64,000 nucleotides of DNA from Qipengyuania seohaensis (GTDB lineage Bacteria > Pseudomonadota > Alphaproteobacteria > Sphingomonadales > Sphingomonadaceae): positions 1,275,001 through 1,339,000 of the forward strand of contig NZ_CP024920.1 in the NCBI RefSeq assembly GCF_002795865.1, in the 5' to 3' direction. Below the pieces are notes generated by a model, which was not told the origin of the DNA, did no database searches, and was given only the letters and a program-made list of their open reading frames with translations. Position numbers and translations under genes: made by a program. The stretch's first letter is position 1. Every line of letters starts with the position of its first letter. Positions 11,541-19,815 of this stretch are shown piece after piece.

Positions 11541-12710
11541 ATGCGCGCCACCCCCGATTTCGATTTCCAGCTTGGCGAGAGCGCTGACATGATCCGCGAA
11601 AGCGTGGGTCGCTTCGCCGACGAGCAGATCGCTCCCCTCGCCGAAAAGGTGGATCGTGAGGACTGGTTCCCCAAGGCGGAACTGTGGCCATCGATGGGCG
11701 AACTCGGCCTTCACGGGATCACCGTCCCCGAAGCGGATGGCGGCCTTGGCCTCGGCTATCTCGAACATGTGATCGCGGTCGAGGAAGTCAGCCGCGCCAG
11801 TGCAAGCGTGGGCCTGTCCTATGGTGCACACTCCAACCTGTGCGTCAACCAGATCGCACGCTGGGGCAATGAAGAGCAGAAGGCGAAATACCTGCCCAAG
11901 CTTATCAGCGGCGAACACGTCGGCAGCCTTGCGATGAGCGAAGCGAGCGCCGGCTCGGACGTCGTTTCGATGCGTGCCAAGGCGGAAAGGGTCGATGGCG
12001 GTTATGTGCTGAATGGCACCAAGTTCTGGATCACCAACGCGCCCTACGCCGACACCCTCGTGGTCTATGCCAAGACCAGCCCCGAAGCGGCCAGCCGCGG
12101 CATCACGACCTTCCTGATCGAAAAGGACTTCGAAGGTTTCTCGATAGGCCAGAAGATCGAGAAAGTCGGCATGCGCGGCTCGCCCACGGCAGAGCTGGTG
12201 TTCGACGATTGCTTCGTTCCGGACGAAAACGTGATGGGCCCCGAAAACGGCGGCGTCGGCGTGCTGATGAGCGGCCTCGATTACGAGCGCGTGGTGCTCG
12301 CCGGCCTCCAGCTCGGCGTGATGCAGGCCTGCCTCGACACGGTCATCCCCTATCTTCGCGAACGCAAGCAATTCGGCAAGCCCATCGGCAGCTTCCAACT
12401 GATGCAGGCCAAGGTCGCCGACATGTATGTCGCGCTGCAATCGGCGCGCGCCTACACCTATGCGGTGGCCAAGAGCTGCGATGCGAACAAGACCACCCGC
12501 TTCGACGCGGCTGGCGCAATCCTGCTGGCTTCGGAAAACGCCTTCCGCGTGGCCGCCGAAAGCGTGCAGGCGCTGGGCGGGGCGGGCTACACGCTCGACT
12601 GGCCGGTGGAGCGCTACATGCGCGACGCCAAGCTGCTCGACATCGGCGCGGGGACAAACGAGATCCGCCGCATGCTGATCGGGCGCGAGCTGATTGGAGC
12701 TGCAGGATGA
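11541..12710 (+). CDS. ivd: Isovaleryl-CoA dehydrogenase
   Basis: FAD-dependent acyl-CoA dehydrogenase of 389 residues that oxidises isovaleryl-CoA to 3-methylcrotonyl-CoA in leucine breakdown, passing electrons to ETF. Family markers are SEASAGSDVVSM and TKFWITNAPYADT in the middle domain and GGAGYTLDWPVERYMRDAKL plus GTNEIRRMLIGREL at the C-terminus. The sequence GLDYERVVLAG carries the glutamate that serves as catalytic base in isovaleryl-CoA dehydrogenases, at a different place from the base of short- and medium-chain enzymes. AGGAGA precedes the ATG. It overlaps the PhnA-like gene by ATGA and leads into methylcrotonyl-CoA carboxylase beta, which acts on its product. Confidence 0.93.
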   Translation: MRATPDFDFQLGESADMIRESVGRFADEQIAPLAEKVDREDWFPKAELWPSMGELGLHGITVPEADGGLGLGYLEHVIAVEEVSRASASVGLSYGAHSNLCVNQIARWGNEEQKAKYLPKLISGEHVGSLAMSEASAGSDVVSMRAKAERVDGGYVLNGTKFWITNAPYADTLVVYAKTSPEAASRGITTFLIEKDFEGFSIGQKIEKVGMRGSPTAELVFDDCFVPDENVMGPENGGVGVLMSGLDYERVVLAGLQLGVMQACLDTVIPYLRERKQFGKPIGSFQLMQAKVADMYVALQSARAYTYAVAKSCDANKTTRFDAAGAILLASENAFRVAAESVQALGGAGYTLDWPVERYMRDAKLLDIGAGTNEIRRMLIGRELIGAAG

Positions 12711-13012
12711 GCGCCGACGAAGACTACGTCTACGACGAGGAAAGCGGTGAATGGATGCCCGCTTCCGAACTCGCCGCCAAGCAAGCCGCGGCAGATCGCG
12801 TCGAAGTTCGCGATGCGGTCGGCAATTTGCTGGAGGACGGCGACCAGGTCACGCTGATCAAGGATCTCGAGGTCAAGGGCGCCGGCCAGACCCTGAAACA
12901 AGGCACACTCATAAAGTCCATCCGGCTGACCGGCGACCCCCAGGAAATCGACTGCAAATATCCCGGCATCAAGGGTCTCGTCCTGCGTGCCGAATTTGTG
13001 AAGAAACGCTAG
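12707..13012 (+). CDS. PhnA/YjdM-like protein lacking the zinc ribbon
   Basis: Protein of 101 residues whose C-terminal 70 match the PhnA (YjdM) domain: [53 protein letters not shown], ending in EFVKKR. Typical PhnA proteins begin with a four-cysteine zinc ribbon; here the N-terminus is [18 protein letters not shown] with no cysteine, though the Tyr/Asp/Glu frame of the ribbon is recognisable. The only cysteine is in DCKYPG. Despite its old name the family has no proven role in phosphonate use. ATGA overlap with the isovaleryl-CoA dehydrogenase gene and 10 bases to the carboxylase gene make it part of the leucine operon. Confidence 0.85.
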   Translation: MSADEDYVYDEESGEWMPASELAAKQAAADRVEVRDAVGNLLEDGDQVTLIKDLEVKGAGQTLKQGTLIKSIRLTGDPQEIDCKYPGIKGLVLRAEFVKKR

Positions 13013-13022
13013 GGCACGACAC

Positions 13023-14633
13023 ATGACCGCACCCGTTCTCACCTCGACGCTCGATCGCGAGGCGCCTGACGCCAAGGCGCGGTTCGAGCATAACAAATCG
13101 CTCGCAGCGGACCTGCGCTCCACCGTTGCAGCTGCGGCTCTCGGCGGCTCGGAAGGCAGCCGCGAGCGGCATGTCGGGCGCGGCAAGCTGCTTCCGCGCG
13201 AGCGGGTCGAGCGGCTTCTCGATCCGGGCAGTCCCTTCCTCGAGATCGGCCAGCTCGCCGCCAACGGCATGTACGGTAAGGACGCAATCAATGGCGCGGG
13301 GATGATCGCCGGGATCGGGCGCGTGTCGGGCCGTCAGGTCATGATCGTGTGCAACGATGCCACTGTGAAGGGCGGCACCTATTACCCGATGACGGTGAAG
13401 AAGCACCTGCGCGCGCAGGAGATTGCGCAGGAGAACCGCCTGCCTTGCATCTATCTGGTCGACAGCGGCGGGGCGAACCTGCCGCACCAAGCCGAGGTCT
13501 TCCCCGACCGCGACCATTTCGGGCGCATCTTCTTCAACCAAGCCAATATGTCCGCGCTCGGCATCCCGCAGATCGCCTGCGTGATGGGCAGCTGCACCGC
13601 GGGCGGAGCCTACGTGCCCGCGATGTCGGACGAGACGGTAATTGTCCGGAACCAGGGTACGATTTTCTTGGCCGGACCGCCGTTGGTGAAGGCCGCGACT
13701 GGCGAGGAAATCAGCGCAGAGGACCTTGGCGGCGGCGATCTGCATGCGAAGAAATCGGGCGTGGTCGACCACCTTGCCGAGAACGACGAGCACGCGCTCA
13801 CCATCGTGCGCGACATCGTCAGCCACCTTGGCGACAACTACGCCGAGGCGAGGAATATCGAGCTCAAAGAACCGCGTGCGCCCAAGTTCGATGCGGAGGA
13901 TCTCTATGCCATCGTCCCCGACGATGTGCGTGCGCCCTATGATGTGAAGGAAGTGATCGCCCGCCTCGTCGACGGCAGCGAGTTCCACGAGTTCAAGGCG
14001 CATTACGGCAGCACGCTCGTCTGCGGTTTCGCGCATATCTGGGGCATGCCGGTGGCGATCCTCGCCAACAACGGCGTGCTGTTTTCCGAAAGCGCACAGA
14101 AGGGCGCGCATTTCATCGAGCTTGCCCAGCAACGTCGCATCCCGCTGCTGTTCCTGCAGAACATCTCCGGCTTCATGGTTGGCGGGAAGTATGAGGCGGA
14201 GGGCATCGCCAAGCATGGCGCGAAACTGGTGACCGCGGTCGCCACCGCGACCGTGCCCAAGGTCACCGTCGTGATCGGCGGCAGCTTCGGTGCAGGCAAT
14301 TACGGCATGTGCGGCCGCGCCTATTCCCCGCGCTTCCTCTTCACCTGGCCCAATGCCCGCATTTCGGTGATGGGCGGCGAACAGGCCGCTAGTGTCCTCG
14401 CCACCGTCCACCGCGACGCCGACAGCTGGACCGAGGAGCAGGCCGAGGAATTCAAGGCCCCGATCCGCCAGAAATACGAAGACGAGGGCAATCCCTATTA
14501 CGCCACAGCGCGGCTATGGGACGACGGCGTGATCGACCCCGCCCAGACGCGCGACGTTCTCGGCCTTGCCTTCGCCGCAACGCTGGAAGCGCCAATCCCC
14601 GAGAAGCCGCAGTTCGGCGTGTTCAGGATGTAA
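13023..14633 (+). CDS. mccB: 3-methylcrotonyl-CoA carboxylase, beta (carboxyltransferase) subunit
   Basis: Carboxyltransferase subunit of 536 residues that moves CO2 from carboxybiotin to 3-methylcrotonyl-CoA, giving 3-methylglutaconyl-CoA. The order of motifs follows the MCC/PCC beta family: [20 protein letters not shown], the oxyanion loop [16 protein letters not shown] in the first half, [15 protein letters not shown] and [17 protein letters not shown] in the second half. FMVGGKYE and the [18 protein letters not shown] segment fit methylcrotonyl rather than propionyl substrates. It needs a biotin-carrying alpha subunit; none is encoded in this window, which is unusual for the leucine cluster. 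Confidence 0.93.
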   Translation: MTAPVLTSTLDREAPDAKARFEHNKSLAADLRSTVAAAALGGSEGSRERHVGRGKLLPRERVERLLDPGSPFLEIGQLAANGMYGKDAINGAGMIAGIGRVSGRQVMIVCNDATVKGGTYYPMTVKKHLRAQEIAQENRLPCIYLVDSGGANLPHQAEVFPDRDHFGRIFFNQANMSALGIPQIACVMGSCTAGGAYVPAMSDETVIVRNQGTIFLAGPPLVKAATGEEISAEDLGGGDLHAKKSGVVDHLAENDEHALTIVRDIVSHLGDNYAEARNIELKEPRAPKFDAEDLYAIVPDDVRAPYDVKEVIARLVDGSEFHEFKAHYGSTLVCGFAHIWGMPVAILANNGVLFSESAQKGAHFIELAQQRRIPLLFLQNISGFMVGGKYEAEGIAKHGAKLVTAVATATVPKVTVVIGGSFGAGNYGMCGRAYSPRFLFTWPNARISVMGGEQAASVLATVHRDADSWTEEQAEEFKAPIRQKYEDEGNPYYATARLWDDGVIDPAQTRDVLGLAFAATLEAPIPEKPQFGVFRM

Positions 14634-14680
14634 GCTCGCAATCCGACAAACATCTGTTAGGCAGAGCCGCAGGAGAGAAC

Positions 14681-15310
14681 ATGTCGGAAAAAACGAGCCG
14701 CAAGCGCTCGATCCTGTCGCGCATCGTGCGCCGGATCATCATGGCGCTATACCGCTTCAAGGGCTGGAAGCTCGACGGGCACCTGCCGGATATCGAGAAG
14801 TTCGTCATCGCAGGGGCGCCGCACACGTCGAACTGGGACTTCGTGTTCTTCGTCGGCGCAACCGCCGAAGAAGGCGTCGAACCCAACTTCATGGGCAAGC
14901 ATACGCTGTTCCAGGGCATGATGCGCAATTTCATGTTCGACATGGGCGGCATTCCCATCGACCGCACCAAGCGCAGCAATGTCGTCGAGCAGGTCGCAGC
15001 AGAATTCGAAAAGCGTGACCATCTTGCGCTCGTGATTGCAGCCGAAGGCACGCGTAGCTCGAACGGCGAATGGAAATCGGGATTCTACAACATCGCGCGC
15101 GCCGCCAACGTCCCCATCGTGCCAGCCTGGGTTTGCAACGAGGACATGGTGCTGGGTTTCGGCCCCCCAATCGTGCCGACAGAGAGCTATGGTGAAACCC
15201 TGCTCGAAATCGCGCGTTTCATGCGTTCGAAGCGACCCGACTACGAGCGCTACAAGATATTGGAGGCTCAGGCCCTGCGCCTGATCGAGGAGGAGAAGAT
15301 CAATGCTTGA
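14681..15310 (+). CDS. 1-acyl-glycerol-3-phosphate acyltransferase-like protein (PlsC family)
   Basis: Protein of 209 residues with the acyltransferase HX4D box as HTSNWD (His48, Asp53), the FMGKHTLFQG and GGIPIDRTK blocks, and AEGTRSSNG, which corresponds to the EGTR motif. It would transfer an acyl chain to a glycerophosphate or related acceptor at the inner membrane face. It is shorter than typical PlsC and belongs to the branch seen beside lipid genes in alphaproteobacteria. AGGAGA lies just before the ATG. Its last codons overlap the DUF1295 gene by eight bases, indicating coupled expression. The real substrate is unknown. Confidence 0.86.
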   Translation: MSEKTSRKRSILSRIVRRIIMALYRFKGWKLDGHLPDIEKFVIAGAPHTSNWDFVFFVGATAEEGVEPNFMGKHTLFQGMMRNFMFDMGGIPIDRTKRSNVVEQVAAEFEKRDHLALVIAAEGTRSSNGEWKSGFYNIARAANVPIVPAWVCNEDMVLGFGPPIVPTESYGETLLEIARFMRSKRPDYERYKILEAQALRLIEEEKINA

Positions 15311-16100
15311 TGCACTGCTGGCCAACGCAGCCATTTTGATCGGCGTTGTACTGATCCTGTGGGTCATTTCGGTTCAGATCGACGATGTCTCTTTCATCGA
15401 TGCGTTCTGGGGTGCTGGCATGGCCCTGATGGCGCTGACCAGCTGGCTCCAGCTGGCCGACCCCGGCGATCTTGCGACCCTGCTTCTCGTGATGGTCGCG
15501 GCATGGGGATTGCGGCTCGGCATCTACCTCTTCCGGCGATGGCGCGCAGAAGGCCAGGACAAGCGTTACGAGCGGATGCTGCGCAAGGACCGGGAGAAAG
15601 GTCGTTTTGCCATCGCCGCGCTCACGAAGATCTGGCTAGGCCAGGCGATCTTGCTGTTCATCGTCTGCTCGCCGGCCCAGCTCGGTATTCTCACCAGCAG
15701 CGAACCTGCCCCTATTGCAGGCCTCGCATGGATCGGATTGGCAATCTATCTCGTCGGGATCTTCTTCGAGTGGGTCGGGGACTGGCAGCTGGCGAAATTC
15801 AAATCCGATCCTGCCAACAAGGGCGAGGTCATGGATCGGGGGCTGTGGCGCTATACCCGCCATCCCAATTATTTCGGCGATGCCTGCGCCTGGTGGGGCA
15901 TCTGGCTGGTAACTGCCAGCGCCAGCTGGGAAATCGCACTTTGGACGATCGTCGGCCCGCTGTTCCTGACGTTCACGCTCGTCAAATGGTCTGGAGCGGC
16001 CTTGTTGGAAAAGGGCATGAAGCATTCGCGCCCCGGATACGAGGAATACAAGCGCCGCACGTCGGCCTTCATTCCCATGCCGCCCAAATCGGCCAGTTGA
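15303..16100 (+). CDS. DUF1295 membrane protein (steroid 5-alpha-reductase-like fold)
   Basis: Integral membrane protein of 265 residues with about six hydrophobic spans. The C-terminal signature DRGLWRYTRHPNYFGDACAW and the final SRPGYEEYKRRTSAFIPMPP are typical of DUF1295 and of the related isoprenylcysteine methyltransferase and steroid reductase membrane enzymes. The basic loop RRWRAEGQDKRYERMLRKD sits between spans two and three. It overlaps the acyltransferase gene, which suggests a joint role in lipid modification, but no member of this bacterial group has a firm reaction. Confidence 0.88.
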   Translation: MLDALLANAAILIGVVLILWVISVQIDDVSFIDAFWGAGMALMALTSWLQLADPGDLATLLLVMVAAWGLRLGIYLFRRWRAEGQDKRYERMLRKDREKGRFAIAALTKIWLGQAILLFIVCSPAQLGILTSSEPAPIAGLAWIGLAIYLVGIFFEWVGDWQLAKFKSDPANKGEVMDRGLWRYTRHPNYFGDACAWWGIWLVTASASWEIALWTIVGPLFLTFTLVKWSGAALLEKGMKHSRPGYEEYKRRTSAFIPMPPKSAS

Positions 16101-16105
16101 GAAGA

Positions 16106-16152
16106 CGGAAAAATACAATTTCCGCACTGGAATAGGGCAACGCACGTCCCTA
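16106..16152 (+). promoter_or_regulatory. Two short inverted repeats upstream of the TetR gene
   Basis: CGGAAA (16106-16111) and TTTCCG (16119-16124) form one inverted repeat; TAGGG (16133-16137) and CCCTA (16148-16152) form another. They fill the 76-base gap before the TetR-family gene. TetR proteins often bind palindromes beside their own gene, so autoregulation is possible. The first repeat could instead be a weak end for the DUF1295 transcript. Arms are short, so the call is tentative. Confidence 0.3.
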
Positions 16153-16176
16153 CTCTGCATTCATGAGCAGTGTTGA

Positions 16177-16815
16177 GTGGTCCTGATCGTGTCGTCGTCC
16201 GACAAAGCCTCGGAGCGCAATAAACTCGCCTTGTTGGCGATGGAGATGACCGCAAGGCGCGGTACGGAAATTTCGATTGCGCAACTGGCTGCCGAGGCAG
16301 GGGTTTCCAGGGCGCGGGTCGAAGCGATCTTTCCCACCGACGCCGAGTTGTTCGACGCGGTTACCGAGCTGTGGTTCGAACCCCATGTGGAGATCATGGA
16401 GGCAGTCCTTCAGAGCGACCTGCCGATTAACCGCAAATTCCATGAATTCTATGTCCGGCGATTCCGGCGCAACCGTGCCGAGTTCGAACGTGATCCTGCC
16501 GCCTTTGCCGTGCTTTGCGACCTCGGCGCGCGACGGTTCGAGCAAGTACGATCCTACGTCGATCTCGCCGACCATTATCTTTGTGAACTGATCGCGCAAG
16601 CGCAGGCCGAAGGCTATTTCGAAGGCTTGCAGATCGACCGGGCGCTCACGCTGATCAACCAGATGCTGATGCCCTACACGATGGCCGACATGCTGATCAT
16701 CCTCCACGAACGGCTGGCAGAAGATAAGCTCGCGGCTATCATCGACACGATTTTTGCCGGCCTGACCGGAACGGACGGCGGTGCGTCAGGCCTGACAGCG
16801 ATCCGACAGGTGTAA
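16177..16815 (+). CDS. TetR/AcrR family transcriptional regulator
   Basis: DNA-binding repressor of up to 212 residues. The helix-turn-helix is ISIAQLAAEAGVSRARVEAI at about residues 32-51, followed by the TetR-typical FPTDAELFDAVTELWF. The remainder is an all-helical ligand domain with no close match that names an inducer. The frame opens with GTG at 16177; a second GTG at 16189 is equally possible and neither has a clear ribosome site. Neighbours on the left are lipid-type genes and on the right a glycosyltransferase, so it could control either. Confidence 0.85.
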   Translation: MVLIVSSSDKASERNKLALLAMEMTARRGTEISIAQLAAEAGVSRARVEAIFPTDAELFDAVTELWFEPHVEIMEAVLQSDLPINRKFHEFYVRRFRRNRAEFERDPAAFAVLCDLGARRFEQVRSYVDLADHYLCELIAQAQAEGYFEGLQIDRALTLINQMLMPYTMADMLIILHERLAEDKLAAIIDTIFAGLTGTDGGASGLTAIRQV

Positions 16816-16823
16816 ATTCCGGG

Positions 16824-18041
16824 ATGAACAAACGGAAGATCTTGTTTGTCGGGCTGAACTACGCGCCCGAGCCGATCGGAATTGGTCCATACAGCACAGG
16901 TCTCATGACTGCTCTTGCCGAGCGCGGGCACCGGATCCATGCAGTTGTCGGGCAGCCCTATTACCCGGAATGGAAGATGCACTCCTTCTTCCGCGGCCGA
17001 TGGAAGACCGCCACGGAGGATGGCATTACCGTCACCCGTTGCCCTCATTACATCCCGAGCAATCCGACCGGTAAACGCAGGCTGGCCCATCACCTCAGCT
17101 TCGCAAGCAGCTGCTACCCGGCTGCGCGACATGCGCGCCGGGAGCTTCAGCCGGATCTCGTCTTTACTGTCGCCCCATCGCTTATTGCGGCGCCTGTCGC
17201 GGCAAGGATGGCGAGGCGATCCAAGGTTCCGTTGTGGCTGCATGTCCAGGATTTCGAGGTGGGCGCTGCATTGGCAACCGGCCTTCTCAACGCAGGTGCG
17301 GTCGGTGACGCAGCACTGAAGTTCGAAAAGCGGATACTCGCTGCAGCCGATGTCGTGTCGACAATCAGCAAGCCGATGCAGCAACTGCTGATCGACAAGG
17401 GCGTGCCCGCCAATCGCATTCGGGAACTGCGCAACTGGGCCAATCACGACAAGGCCGGGGGCCGGCGGAATTTTCGCGAAGAATGGAAACTGGGCGGGCG
17501 CTTCGTCGCGCTTTATTCGGGAAATATCGCAAACAAGCAGGGCCTCGATGTCGTAATAGAGGCTGCACGAGTTTTGTCGGACAGGTCCGATATACACTTC
17601 GTGATCTGCGGAGAAGGGCCGAACCGGAACAGGTTGGCGGATTTGGCGCAAGGCCTGGACAATGTGACCCTCCACTCCCTGCAGCCGAGTGAAGATGTCG
17701 GTGACCTCTTGCACTTTGCGGACCTGCACCTTCTCCCCCAGGTTACCGGCACCAAGGACCTGATGTTGCCGTCGAAGCTTGGCAATATGCTGGCTTCGGG
17801 CCGCCCGACCATCGCCACCACCGCACGGGATTCCGGGCTCGCCGAAGAACTGGACGGAGCTGGCGCCGTCGTCCCGCCAGGCGATGCGGAAGCGCTCGCC
17901 TGGGCAATCGCAAGATTGGCAAATGATCGCCATGCATGCGCCTTGATGGGCGAGCGGGCGCTCGAAGTTGCCCGGAACAGGTGGTCCAAGATCACCGTGG
18001 TCGACGCCTTCGAGGAAACGATGGAAGAATTGCTGGCCTAG
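16824..18041 (+). CDS. Glycosyltransferase, WcaI-like (GT4)
   Basis: Retaining-type glycosyltransferase of 405 residues. The N-terminal half opens with KILFVGLNYAPEPIGIGPYS, a pattern typical of WcaI-like enzymes of colanic-acid-type pathways, followed by GQPYYPEWKM. The C-terminal nucleotide-sugar domain has LYSGNIANKQGLDVVIEAA, FVICGEGPNR and LPSKLGNMLASGRPTIAT. It probably adds a sugar in assembly of a surface or exported polysaccharide at the cytoplasmic membrane face. It overlaps the next gene tail to tail by four bases. No Wzx or Wzy genes are in the window. Confidence 0.88.
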   Translation: MNKRKILFVGLNYAPEPIGIGPYSTGLMTALAERGHRIHAVVGQPYYPEWKMHSFFRGRWKTATEDGITVTRCPHYIPSNPTGKRRLAHHLSFASSCYPAARHARRELQPDLVFTVAPSLIAAPVAARMARRSKVPLWLHVQDFEVGAALATGLLNAGAVGDAALKFEKRILAAADVVSTISKPMQQLLIDKGVPANRIRELRNWANHDKAGGRRNFREEWKLGGRFVALYSGNIANKQGLDVVIEAARVLSDRSDIHFVICGEGPNRNRLADLAQGLDNVTLHSLQPSEDVGDLLHFADLHLLPQVTGTKDLMLPSKLGNMLASGRPTIATTARDSGLAEELDGAGAVVPPGDAEALAWAIARLANDRHACALMGERALEVARNRWSKITVVDAFEETMEELLA

Positions 18042-19279
18042 AGGCCGATTTCGGCCAGCAAGCCCTCGATATTCCTGCAATACGATTCGTGATCATATGC
18101 CCGCGCTTCGAGACGGGCCGCCTGGCGCATTTCCAGCAGCCTTTCCCTGTCTTCGGCCAGGTCCGTCATCGCTGAAACGAGCAAGTCGGTGTCGGGCCTT
18201 TTCATCCTGATCCCACTCAACGCGGTCGGACCTGCTCCGGCTTGCGGAGTGGAGATAATTGCCATGCCCGCGGCCATGGCTTCCAAGAGAACGATGGCGG
18301 AGCCCTCGAAGTAGCTCGGAAGTAACAGGACGTCGTGTTGTGCCATGATGGCAGGCATTTCCTGCCGCGGCACATTGCCAAGAAGCCGGACCCGATCCGA
18401 AAATTTCCCCAGCACTGCCTCGGGCACCTGAGAGGGACCGGCACATGTGACAGTAGCAACTTGCGGAGACAGGAGGTTCGCCGCCTCGATTACATGCTGG
18501 ATGCCTTTGCGTGCGGAAAGCTGGCCGGCAAAGAGGAAGCGCACCGGCTCGTGACTGGCACGCAATTCGGGCGGCGGCAGCGAACCGTATGCGGTTGGAT
18601 CGAAGCAATAGGGAAGGTGGCGAATCTTGCGCTCCACCCCTGCGGTTGCGGAATGCTTCACAATCGTATCGATCACGAAATCACTTGCGCAAAGGATGTG
18701 GTCGGCTGCCTCAAATTCAGCCTCACCGCGCTGGATCAGCCATTCAGGGGCCCGACTGATCGAGGGATCCAGCCATTCGCCATGCGTATCCTCGATCCTT
18801 CCGACGATCGCGTTCCACTCTCTCCAGTCGGCGATGGTCCGATCGAGGATCTTTACCGAGCTGGCGCTGTCCGGGTCGGTGAAGGCAGAAAGCGAGGAAT
18901 TGTCATAGCCCCATAGTGCAGCTGCCCCATGGGCTTGCGCCATATTGGCGACCTTCGCGCCGAAACGGTCGTTCGCCTTCCGGTCGAAGGTCCGTGCCAG
19001 GACCGCAAACCCAGCTTTGGCGAGGACCCGCTCGGGCAACTCGTACAGCGGGAACGCCCGTATCAGTTCCGGGTCCAGCCCGGGCGTGGCAAATCGGCCG
19101 AATTGCGTATCGACACGCCGCCGGACCCACGCTGGCGCGAAAGCAGATGCGCGTCTCCAACGGCTTCGTTCGTGATCGAAAATTCCAGTGGCGAGAAAAG
19201 CCAGCTGGTCAAGCTGCTGAAGGGCGAGCGCGGTCTGCCTGCTGTGCTGCATGCCCGGATGAAAAACCGCGATCTTCAT
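18038..19279 (-). CDS. Glycosyltransferase family 4 protein
   Basis: Protein of 413 residues. The start region MKIAVFHPGMQHS is a glycosyltransferase N-terminus; the C-terminal domain shows RFLFAGQLSARKGIQHVIEA, VRLLGNVPRQEMP and the EX7E motif in YFEGSAIVLLEAMAAGMAII, all typical of GT4 enzymes. ATG at 19279 has AAGGGT upstream; reading frame continues to 19348 but without a ribosome site. Convergent with the WcaI-like gene (four-base overlap of the ends). Likely part of the same surface polysaccharide locus; sugar donor and acceptor are not readable. Confidence 0.88.
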   Translation of the reverse strand: MKIAVFHPGMQHSRQTALALQQLDQLAFLATGIFDHERSRWRRASAFAPAWVRRRVDTQFGRFATPGLDPELIRAFPLYELPERVLAKAGFAVLARTFDRKANDRFGAKVANMAQAHGAAALWGYDNSSLSAFTDPDSASSVKILDRTIADWREWNAIVGRIEDTHGEWLDPSISRAPEWLIQRGEAEFEAADHILCASDFVIDTIVKHSATAGVERKIRHLPYCFDPTAYGSLPPPELRASHEPVRFLFAGQLSARKGIQHVIEAANLLSPQVATVTCAGPSQVPEAVLGKFSDRVRLLGNVPRQEMPAIMAQHDVLLLPSYFEGSAIVLLEAMAAGMAIISTPQAGAGPTALSGIRMKRPDTDLLVSAMTDLAEDRERLLEMRQAARLEARAYDHESYCRNIEGLLAEIGL

Positions 19280-19383
19280 CGCCGGACCCTTGCAGTCAAA
19301 GCCGCAGGTAAAAACCATTTTCCTACAGCGTATCGCAACAATAACCAATTTGGTTTCTGTAAATCTCAGGAGAAACCAAACCT

Positions 19384-19815
19384 ATGAGCAGCTCCACACC
19401 TATCCAGTCGCCCGGAGGTTTCGCCCCCGTTTTCGCGCTCGGCTTCGAAGATGGCGAGGGCCATTGCGCAGTCATCTCGAACGAGCGTCCGCTGCCTACA
19501 CGCCCCGCGTCGGCCCAGGTGCCCGCAGCACTCGAAGGATCGACGCTTGTATCCAGTCTCATGGGGCCGTTCGAGCCGGCTCCCTTCGCACCGGTCTATT
19601 GCACGCTGTCGGGAGACTTCGATGGAACCGTCCGGGTGGTCCGATCGACAGATGGCGGCGTCACCTTGCACCCGCTGACTGCGGCTGGTTCGACATGGGC
19701 AGTCTTTTCAGCTCCCGCATGTGAAGTCGTCTGGCAGGAATGCGAAGACAGCGCGGCGCTATGGCTGGATTGCTCGCTGGTATCCGGAACCCTCGAATAC
19801 AGGCTTTCGCAATGA
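19384..19815 (+). CDS. Small protein of a tail-spike-like cassette, unknown function
   Basis: Protein of 143 residues with no signal peptide. The central part, VYCTLSGDFDGTVRVVRSTD then GGVTLHPLTAAGSTWAVFSA, followed by CEVVWQECEDSAALWLDCSL and a terminal TLEYRLSQ, resembles small beta-rich proteins found next to phage-type tail or tail-spike genes; I recall the pattern but cannot confirm by search. CAGGAGAAA precedes the ATG. Its stop overlaps the ATG of the beta-helix gene (ATGA), so the two products are made together, perhaps as partners. Confidence 0.7.
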   Translation: MSSSTPIQSPGGFAPVFALGFEDGEGHCAVISNERPLPTRPASAQVPAALEGSTLVSSLMGPFEPAPFAPVYCTLSGDFDGTVRVVRSTDGGVTLHPLTAAGSTWAVFSAPACEVVWQECEDSAALWLDCSLVSGTLEYRLSQ

